Of a stretch of 12,971 bases of DNA, positions 7,153-12,971 are shown in pieces. The stretch spans positions 1 through 12,971 of the forward strand of contig DJIE01000207.1 in the NCBI GenBank assembly GCA_002433465.1, given 5' to 3'. The translations under genes were made by a program, and so were the position numbers. The stretch comes from Salinisphaera sp. UBA6602 (GTDB taxonomy: Bacteria; Pseudomonadota; Gammaproteobacteria; Nevskiales; Salinisphaeraceae). The notes beneath the pieces were generated by a model. It searched no databases, was not told where the DNA came from, and was given only the letters and a program-made list of their open reading frames with translations. Within the stretch, counting starts at the first letter, position 1; each line of letters begins with the position of its first letter.

Positions 7153-8520
7153 ATGGAACTTGCCAATAAAGCGACCCGCATTCGCCTGTTCGATTTCAAA
7201 TCGGTACAGATGCGTGCCTTCCATATGAGCTGGCTGGCCTTTCATCTGTGCTTTTTCGGCTGGTTCGGCATCGCGCCGCTCATGGCCGTGGTGCGGGAGG
7301 ATTTGAGCCTCGACAAGTCGCAGGTCGGCTCGACCATCATCGCCTCGGTTGCGATCACCGTGCTGGTGCGGCTGCTCATCGGCCCGCTGTGCGACAAGTT
7401 CGGCCCGCGCAAGACCTACTCGTCGCTGCTCATTCTCGGTTCGATACCGGTGATGTGTATCGGTTTTGCCAACAGCTTCGAGACCTTTCTGCTTGCGCGC
7501 CTGTGTATCGGTGCCATCGGCGCGGCGTTCGTGATCACCCAGTACCACACGTCGGTGATGTTCGCGCCCAATATCGTGGGCACGGCAAATGCCACCACGG
7601 CCGGCTGGGGCAATCTCGGCGGCGGCACCACCCAGATCGTCATGCCGCTGATCTTTGCCGCCATCGTTTCGCTGGGCATCAGCGAGACGCTGGGCTGGCG
7701 CCTGGCCATGGTCGTGCCGGGCATCATTCTGTTCTTGCTGGGCATTGCCTACTGGAAGTTCACCCAGGACGCCCCGGATGGCAACTATGCCGATCTGCGG
7801 GCTGCCGGCAAGATTCCCGAGGCCAAGAACGAAAACAGCGGCTGGTCGAGCTTTCGCAATGCCGCCAAGGACTATCGTGTCTGGGCCTTGTTCGTGGTCT
7901 ATGCCGGCTGCTTTGGCGTTGAGCTGACCATCAACAACGTCGCCGCGATCTATTTCTTCGACAACTTCGAGGTCGATCTCAAGACCGCCGGGCTGATCGC
8001 CGGCCTGTTCGGTCTGATGAATATCTTTGCACGCACCATGGGCGGCTTTTTCTCGGATCTGTCCGCGCGCTATATGGGCTTGAACGGGCGCGTGCGTTTC
8101 CTGTTCGCGGCCATGTTCATCGAAGGCATTGCCCTGATCGCGTTTTCGCAGATGGAAGTGCTGCCTGCCGCCATCGCGACCATGATCGTGTTCAGCCTGT
8201 TCGTGCAGATGTCGGAAGGCGCGACCTTCGGCCTTGTGCCGTTCATGAACAAGAAAGCGCTGGGCGGGGTGAACGGCATCGTCGGGGCGGGCGGGAACGC
8301 CGGCGCGGTGCTGGCCGGTTTTCTGTTCAAGAGCGAATCGCTGTCTTACGGGCAGGGGTTGCTGATTCTCGGCTGTGCCGTGTTGGTGTGTTCGTTCTTC
8401 GCGTTTTTCGTGCGTTTCTCGGCCGAGGTGCTGGCCGAAGAAAAAGCCGCCTTCGATACCGCCTCGGCCGGCGATGACCCGATCAAGGCCCGTGGCAGCG
8501 ATTCGCCGGAACCGGCGTAG
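7153..8520 (+). CDS. narK: MFS nitrate/nitrite transporter, NNP family
   Basis: Inner-membrane transporter of about 12 helices, 455 residues, that would import nitrate for assimilation (the orthologous role is named NasA in pseudomonads). Arg73 in helix 2 (LVRLLIGPL) and Arg294 in the helix 8 region (IFARTMGGF) match the two anion-binding arginines of NarK. The MFS loop motif GPLCDKFGPR is at residues 78-86. The two nitrate signatures are present: AGWGNLGGGTTQ at 150-161 and GIVGAGGNAGAVLAG at 375-389. A cytoplasmic loop of about 40 residues (205-243) divides the halves and the C-terminal tail is hydrophilic. AGGAG at 7138-7142 precedes the ATG. The 59-base gap after nasS contains no promoter or terminator I can support, so it belongs to the nasS operon. 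Direction of transport (nitrate uptake or exchange) is inferred from context. Confidence 0.93.
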   Translation: MELANKATRIRLFDFKSVQMRAFHMSWLAFHLCFFGWFGIAPLMAVVREDLSLDKSQVGSTIIASVAITVLVRLLIGPLCDKFGPRKTYSSLLILGSIPVMCIGFANSFETFLLARLCIGAIGAAFVITQYHTSVMFAPNIVGTANATTAGWGNLGGGTTQIVMPLIFAAIVSLGISETLGWRLAMVVPGIILFLLGIAYWKFTQDAPDGNYADLRAAGKIPEAKNENSGWSSFRNAAKDYRVWALFVVYAGCFGVELTINNVAAIYFFDNFEVDLKTAGLIAGLFGLMNIFARTMGGFFSDLSARYMGLNGRVRFLFAAMFIEGIALIAFSQMEVLPAAIATMIVFSLFVQMSEGATFGLVPFMNKKALGGVNGIVGAGGNAGAVLAGFLFKSESLSYGQGLLILGCAVLVCSFFAFFVRFSAEVLAEEKAAFDTASAGDDPIKARGSDSPEPA

Positions 8521-8530
8521 GAGCAGTTTC

Positions 8531-9799
8531 GTGAGCGACAATACGACTCAGCCCAAACTCGATCTGGTGGTCATCGGCAACGGCATGGCCGGTGTGCGCG
8601 TGATCGAGGAGCTGCTGGAAGCCGCGCCGGAGCGCTACAACATCACCGTGTTCGGCGCCGAGCCGCATCCAAGCTATAACCGCATCATGCTCTCGCCGGT
8701 GCTGGCCGGGGACAAGGATTTTGCCGAAATCGAAACCCACGACCGCAGCTGGTATGTCGACAACGACATCGTGCTGCATACGGGTGAAGCGGTTACGGCT
8801 ATTGATCGGCGCCGGCGCATGGTCATTTCCGAATCGGGACGCGAAACCGGCTACGACCGGCTGCTGCTGGCTACGGGTTCCACGCCGTTCATGCTGCCGG
8901 TGCCGGGGCATACGCTCGACGGCGTGATCAGCTTCCGTGCTATCGGCGACGTCGAGCGCATGGTCGAAGCCAGCAAGAACGGCGGCAAGGCGGTAGTCAT
9001 CGGCGGTGGCCTGCTCGGCCTGGAAGCGGCCTATGGCCTGCACAAGCGGGGCATGGAGGTAACCATCGTGCATCTGATGGAAACGCTCATGGAACGCCAG
9101 CTCGACCCGATCGCCGCCGATCTGCTGCAGCATTCCCTGGCCCAGCGCGGGCTGTCGTTTCGTATGGGCGCGAAGACCGCGGCCATCCTCGGCGATGACG
9201 AAGACCGGGTGATCGGCCTGCGTTTCGACGACGCCGACGACTCCGAGATCAAGGCCGATCTCGTGGTCATGGCAGTGGGCATCCGGCCCAACGTGGAACT
9301 GGCCGACAAGGCCGGCCTGCACTGTGAAAAGGGCGTGGTCGTCAACGACACCATGCAAACCTATGATCCGCGCATTTATGCCGTGGGCGAATGCGTCGAG
9401 CATCGCCACGCCGTGTATGGCCTGGTGGCGCCGTTGTGGGACCAGGCCGAGGTCTGTGCCAATCATCTGGCCCATCGGGGCCATACCCATTATGAAGGCT
9501 CGGTCACCGCGACCCAGCTCAAGGTCACCGGCATCGACGTTTATTCGGCCGGCGATTTTTCCGACGGTGAGGGGAGCGAAGCGCTGGTGTTCTCGGACGT
9601 CCGCCGGGGCGTGTACAAGCGCGTCGTGCTGCGCGAGGACCGCATCGTGGGCGTGGTGCTCTATGGCGATACCCGCGACGGCGGCTGGTATTTCAAGCTC
9701 ATGCGCGAAGGCGTGGACATATCCAACGTTCGCGATCTGCTGCTGTTCGGCCAGGCCTATATGCCCCCTGAGCTTGCAAACGAGGCGGAGGCGGCGTGA
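8531..9799 (+). CDS. nasC: FAD/NAD(P)H electron-transfer subunit of assimilatory nitrate reductase
   Basis: Pyridine-nucleotide-disulphide-type flavoprotein of 422 residues, equivalent to the N-terminal half of NirB and to Klebsiella NasC, which passes NADH electrons to the nitrate reductase. An FAD-binding VVIGNGMAG is at residues 13-21, then HPSYNRIMLSPVL, the LLLATGS strand, an NAD-binding VVIGGGLLGLEAA near residues 155-167, and the second FAD motif IYAVGECVEH near residue 280. There is no C-X-C...C-X2-C [2Fe-2S] site and no sirohaem domain, so it is not a truncated nitrite reductase; the matching [2Fe-2S] site is on the next gene product. The start is GTG at 8531 with AGGAG at 8519-8523. 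The longer frame from 8375 would run inside the transporter gene. It overlaps nasA by one base (TGATG). The NAD versus NADP preference cannot be told. Confidence 0.88.
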   Translation: MSDNTTQPKLDLVVIGNGMAGVRVIEELLEAAPERYNITVFGAEPHPSYNRIMLSPVLAGDKDFAEIETHDRSWYVDNDIVLHTGEAVTAIDRRRRMVISESGRETGYDRLLLATGSTPFMLPVPGHTLDGVISFRAIGDVERMVEASKNGGKAVVIGGGLLGLEAAYGLHKRGMEVTIVHLMETLMERQLDPIAADLLQHSLAQRGLSFRMGAKTAAILGDDEDRVIGLRFDDADDSEIKADLVVMAVGIRPNVELADKAGLHCEKGVVVNDTMQTYDPRIYAVGECVEHRHAVYGLVAPLWDQAEVCANHLAHRGHTHYEGSVTATQLKVTGIDVYSAGDFSDGEGSEALVFSDVRRGVYKRVVLREDRIVGVVLYGDTRDGGWYFKLMREGVDISNVRDLLLFGQAYMPPELANEAEAA

Positions 9800-12477
9800 T
9801 GGAAACGACGACCACTCGCACGACCTGTCCCTACTGCGGCGTCGGCTGCGGCGTCAACGCCGTGCTCGAGAACGACGCCGTGCGCGTGGCCGGCGACGAG
9901 AGGCATCCTTCCAATCAGGGCCGGCTGTGCTCCAAGGGCACGGCCCTGGCCGATACCGTAGGCCTGAGTGATCGGCTGCTGTATCCCATGGTGGACGGCC
10001 GCCGGGCCAGCTGGGACGAGGCGTTGGACGAGGTTGCCTCACGCTTTGGCGAGATCATCGCCGAGCACGGCCCCGAGGCGGTGGCGTTCTATGTATCCGG
10101 TCAGCTGCTGACCGAGGACTACTACGTCGCCAACAAGCTGATGAAGGGCTATATCGGCTCGGCGAATATCGATACCAACTCGCGCCTGTGCATGTCGTCG
10201 GCGGTGGCCGGTCACAAGCGGGCCTTCGGCGAGGACGTGGTGCCGGGCTGCTACGAGGATCTGGAGCTCGCCGATCTGGTGGTGCTGGTCGGCTCGAACA
10301 CGGCCTGGTGTCATCCGGTGGTTTATCAGCGCATCGTCGCGGCACAGGAAAACGATGCGAACAAGAAACTCGTCGTGATAGACCCGCGCCGTACGGCCAC
10401 CGCCGAAGGCGCCGATCTGCATCTGCCGCTGGCGCCGGGTACGGACGTGCATCTGTTCAACGGCCTGCTGGCCTATCTGGCCGAGCACGGTGTGACCAGC
10501 GATCTACCCGGCACGCAGGACGCCGTCGCCGAGGCGCGCAAGATCGGCGATATCGACGCCGTGGCCGAGGCCTGCGGCCTGGCTCGTGACGCCGTCGCCG
10601 CCTTTTTCGAGCTGTTCGCCAATACCGAGCGCACGGTGACGGTGTTTTCCCAGGGGGTGAATCAATCCTCGGCGGGCACCGACAAGGTCAACGCCATTCT
10701 CAATTGCCATCTGCTGACCGACCGTATCGGCAAGCCGGGTGCCTGCCCGTTCTCGATCACCGGCCAGCCTAATGCCATGGGTGGGCGTGAGGTGGGCGGA
10801 CTGTCGAGCACCCTGGCCGCGCATATGGGCTTCGATGCGGCAGAGCGGGTGCAGCGTTTCTGGAATTCGCCGGCGATCGCGAGCGAGCCGGGGCTCAAGG
10901 CCGTCGAGCTGTTCGAGGCGATCGAGCGCGGCGAGATCAAGGCGGTCTGGATCATGGCGACCAACCCGCTGGTGAGCCTGCCGCATGCCGATCGCGCCCG
11001 GCGCGCGCTCGAAGCCTGCGAATTCGTGGCCGTGTCGGACTGCATGCGCCATACCGATACGGTCAACCGTGCCCATGTGCTGCTGCCGGCCGCGGCCTGG
11101 GCCGAGAAAAGCGGCACGGTGACCAACTCCGAACGCATCATCTCGCGCCAGCGTTCGTTCCTGCCGATGCCGGGCGATACGCGTGCCGACTGGGACATCA
11201 TCTGCGACGTCGCCCGCCGGATGGGCTTTGGCGAAGGTTTCGGCTTCGACAGCGCCGCGTCGATATTTCGCGAGCATGCCGCACTCACCGCCTTCGAGAA
11301 CGACGGCGAGCGTGTGCTCAATCTCGAAGGGCTGGCTGAACTCACCGATCAGGCGTACGACCGACTCGAGCCGCTTCGTTGGCCTGTTCGTGCCGACAAA
11401 CCGTTTCGTGCGGTCGGGGCCATGCCGGCACCGCAAGACAGTCGGCGTCTGTTTGTCGACGGCGTCTACCCGACGAGCGACGGCAGGGCCCATCTGGTGG
11501 CGGTCACGCCGCGCGGACCGGCCAACGCGGTGAGTGATCAACACCCGTTGGCACTCAATACCGGGCGGATACGCGATCACTGGCACACGATGACGCGGAC
11601 CGCCAAGTCTGCGCGTTTGTCGGCCCATATCCCCGAGCCGTTCGTCGAAGTGCATCCGAGCGATGCCGAACGCTACGGCGTGATCGACGGCGCCATCGCG
11701 ACCGTATCGACCGCGCTGGGCGAAGCGCATGTGCGCGTGATCGTCACCGACGGGCAGCGCGAAGGCACGCTGTTCGTGCCCATGCACTGGAACGATCAGT
11801 TTGCTGCCCGTGCACGCGTCGGCGCGCTCGCCAATCCGGCGGTCTGCCCGATTTCCGGCGAGCCGGAGTTCAAGCACACGCCGGCTGCGATCGCGCCCTT
11901 CGATGCGGCCTGGCATGGCTTCATCCTCGCCAGCCGACCGTTACGGCTGGCCGGCGAGTCCGATATCGACTACTGGGTGAAGATACCCGGCGAGCGTTTC
12001 TATCGCTACGAAATCGCCGGCCTGCAGGCGCCCGAGGACCTGGCGGGCAAGGCCCGTCGCTGGATCGGCATCGACCGGCGCACCACCGACTGGCTGGAAG
12101 CCGCCGACCCGGCAGCCGGGCGCTATCGCGCCGCGCATATGGACGCCGGCCATATCGATGCCTGTGTATTCGTCGCCCCCGAACCCGCGGCGCTGCCAGA
12201 GCGCAGCTGGCTGGCCGGGCTGTTCACCGGCGAACCCGTCGACGAGGCCGAGCGTATCGGTCTGCTGGCCGGCCGCCCGGCCGACCCGGGCGCCGATCCG
12301 GGTCCGCAGGTGTGTTCCTGCTTCGGCGTCGGGCGCAACACGATCCTACGTGCGATCGACGAGCAGGGCCTGGACTCGGTGGCGGCCGTGGGCAAGGCAC
12401 TCGATGCCGGCACCAACTGTGGGTCCTGCAAGCCCGAAATCGCGTCGCTCATCGCCGAGGCCCAGGCAGATGAATAG
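9799..12477 (+). CDS. nasA: Assimilatory nitrate reductase catalytic subunit with C-terminal [2Fe-2S] domain
   Basis: Cytoplasmic molybdopterin-guanine-dinucleotide enzyme reducing nitrate to nitrite, 892 residues. Cys10, Cys13, Cys17 and Cys44 form the N-terminal [4Fe-4S] site (TTCPYCGVGCG...GRLCSKG). Cys131 in SRLCMSSAV is the expected Mo ligand of the Nap/Nas branch. The C-terminal cofactor domain includes LNTGRIRDHWHTMTRT and FVPMHWNDQFA. The last 55 residues are a BFD-like domain with Cys839, Cys841, Cys874 and Cys877 (VCSCFGVG...NCGSCKPEI), as in Klebsiella NasA. No Tat signal is present, so it is assimilatory rather than periplasmic. The ATG at 9799 overlaps the nasC stop codon, with GGAGG at 9787-9791; GTG at 9796 would add one residue. 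Naming differs between species (nasC in Paracoccus, nasA here). Confidence 0.95.
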   Translation: METTTTRTTCPYCGVGCGVNAVLENDAVRVAGDERHPSNQGRLCSKGTALADTVGLSDRLLYPMVDGRRASWDEALDEVASRFGEIIAEHGPEAVAFYVSGQLLTEDYYVANKLMKGYIGSANIDTNSRLCMSSAVAGHKRAFGEDVVPGCYEDLELADLVVLVGSNTAWCHPVVYQRIVAAQENDANKKLVVIDPRRTATAEGADLHLPLAPGTDVHLFNGLLAYLAEHGVTSDLPGTQDAVAEARKIGDIDAVAEACGLARDAVAAFFELFANTERTVTVFSQGVNQSSAGTDKVNAILNCHLLTDRIGKPGACPFSITGQPNAMGGREVGGLSSTLAAHMGFDAAERVQRFWNSPAIASEPGLKAVELFEAIERGEIKAVWIMATNPLVSLPHADRARRALEACEFVAVSDCMRHTDTVNRAHVLLPAAAWAEKSGTVTNSERIISRQRSFLPMPGDTRADWDIICDVARRMGFGEGFGFDSAASIFREHAALTAFENDGERVLNLEGLAELTDQAYDRLEPLRWPVRADKPFRAVGAMPAPQDSRRLFVDGVYPTSDGRAHLVAVTPRGPANAVSDQHPLALNTGRIRDHWHTMTRTAKSARLSAHIPEPFVEVHPSDAERYGVIDGAIATVSTALGEAHVRVIVTDGQREGTLFVPMHWNDQFAARARVGALANPAVCPISGEPEFKHTPAAIAPFDAAWHGFILASRPLRLAGESDIDYWVKIPGERFYRYEIAGLQAPEDLAGKARRWIGIDRRTTDWLEAADPAAGRYRAAHMDAGHIDACVFVAPEPAALPERSWLAGLFTGEPVDEAERIGLLAGRPADPGADPGPQVCSCFGVGRNTILRAIDEQGLDSVAAVGKALDAGTNCGSCKPEIASLIAEAQADE

Positions 12478-12490
12478 CACCGACACGCAC

Positions 12491-12525
12491 GCTTGCCGGT
12501 TAGCGCAGATGCACGCAGGGCAAGC
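12491..12525. repeat. Inverted repeat in the nasA-nirA gap
   Basis: GCTTGCC (12491-12497) and GGCAAGC (12519-12525) are perfect 7-base arms 21 bases apart, 14 bases after the nasA stop codon. No T tract follows, so it is not a clear intrinsic terminator. It may protect an mRNA 3' end or be chance. Confidence 0.4.
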
Positions 12526-12612
12526 ACAGCCGTTGGGCGCGACAACACCATTCACACAGTGCGGATCGCTTCCGTTTACGACTCAAAGCCGGATCGAGAG
12601 CCGGAGTTCGAT

Positions 12613-12971
12613 ATGACCGACCAAAGTTTCGACGACGAACAGCAGCGCTATCTCAAGGGCGTGACCGCCGGGCTGCATATTGCCCGGGGCGTGCCGGGTA
12701 TGACCGGGCTGACCGCGGGTAAACGCCTGCGCCCGGATGACTTCCATTCCCAGGCGCGTATTCGTGCGCAGGCGATGGGGGGCGAGCTGACCAGCCAGGA
12801 ACAGGCCAAGGCCGATCTCAACCCCAACGACATGTGGAACGAGATGGTGTCGCTGGCCAACGCCGGGGAATACCCGAAAGGCGACGACGTGTTCCTCATG
12901 AAGGGCCGCGGCATGTTCTATGTCGCGCCCAATCAGGACAGCTATATGTGCCGGCTGCGCATGCCGGGCGG
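12613..12971 (+). CDS. nirA: NirA-type nitrite/sulphite reductase, 3'-truncated by window edge
   Basis: Start of a ferredoxin-type nitrite reductase that would convert nitrite to ammonium with sirohaem and a [4Fe-4S] cluster in the cytoplasm. Only the first 119 residues are present. They include RYLKGVTAGLHIARG near the N-terminus, as in proteobacterial NirA-family proteins, and FLMKGRGMFYVAP...YMCRLRMPGG. The latter is the nitrite/sulphite reductase ferredoxin-like half-domain that opens the family fold. The catalytic cysteines lie beyond the window. GGAG at 12603-12606 is 6 bases before the ATG. It follows nasA by 135 bases with no promoter I can support. Sulphite reductase is the main alternative; the nas context favours nitrite. 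Confidence 0.85.
   Translation, partial: MTDQSFDDEQQRYLKGVTAGLHIARGVPGMTGLTAGKRLRPDDFHSQARIRAQAMGGELTSQEQAKADLNPNDMWNEMVSLANAGEYPKGDDVFLMKGRGMFYVAPNQDSYMCRLRMPG

Noticed and set aside
8375..8530. In-frame ATG extending nasC into the transporter gene
   Set aside because: The added residues are Arg/Pro-rich shadow sequence of the transporter; GTG 8531 has a good AGGAG site and opens directly before the FAD motif.
7108..8541. Long minus-strand open frame (477 codons) opposite the transporter
   Set aside because: It is His/Gln/Arg-rich low-complexity translation typical of antisense frames in GC-rich genes, with no family resemblance; the + strand carries clear NNP motifs.
10504..11916. Long minus-strand open frame opposite nasA
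   Set aside because: Same reason: a shadow of a well-supported molybdopterin enzyme, with no recognisable motif.

Overview
The window is from a GC-rich proteobacterium, most likely a gammaproteobacterium. The leuS-lptE pairing, the rplM-rpsI pair, CCA-encoded tRNA-Gln and the sigma-54/NtrC-type nitrogen promoters all fit this. The genus cannot be fixed from sequence alone. All supported genes are on the + strand.

Bases 1-4450 are housekeeping. They hold the 3' part of leuS (leucyl-tRNA synthetase), lptE (LPS-assembly lipoprotein), a small FMN nitroreductase in the place where holA often follows lptE, then rplM-rpsI (L13, S9) behind a clear sigma-70 promoter, and tRNA-Gln(CUG) with a strong intrinsic terminator. 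The terminator sits at the apex of a long imperfect palindrome that copies the tRNA 3' end in inverted orientation. About 300 bases of gene-free, hairpin-rich DNA follow.

Bases 4750-12971 are a complete-looking nitrate assimilation cluster, cut at its 3' end. The order is nasT (ANTAR RNA-binding antiterminator), nasS (cytoplasmic nitrate/nitrite sensor of the NrtA/CmpA fold), an NNP-family MFS nitrate transporter, nasC (FAD/NADH electron-transfer subunit), nasA (molybdopterin nitrate reductase with N-terminal [4Fe-4S] and C-terminal BFD-type [2Fe-2S] sites) and the start of a NirA-type nitrite reductase. Nitrate would be imported, reduced to nitrite with NADH electrons through NasC and NasA, and nitrite reduced to ammonium by NirA.

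The regulatory DNA is the most informative part. A near-perfect sigma-54 promoter lies just before nasT. In the 344-base nasT-nasS gap there is, in order, an NtrC-type dyad (5378-5394), a second sigma-54 promoter (5511-5526), a leader of about 180 nt, an ANTAR-type hairpin with an A1/G4 hexaloop (5609-5622), and an intrinsic terminator (5617-5669) whose left arm overlaps that hairpin. This predicts two checks in series: nitrogen limitation at initiation (NtrC/sigma-54), and nitrate or nitrite presence at antitermination (NasS-NasT). Because nasS lies downstream of the attenuator while nasT lies upstream, NasT should activate synthesis of its own inhibitor. The individual components are known families; this arrangement is the point most worth examining. 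I did not see a wholly new system, CRISPR array, IS element or transposase.
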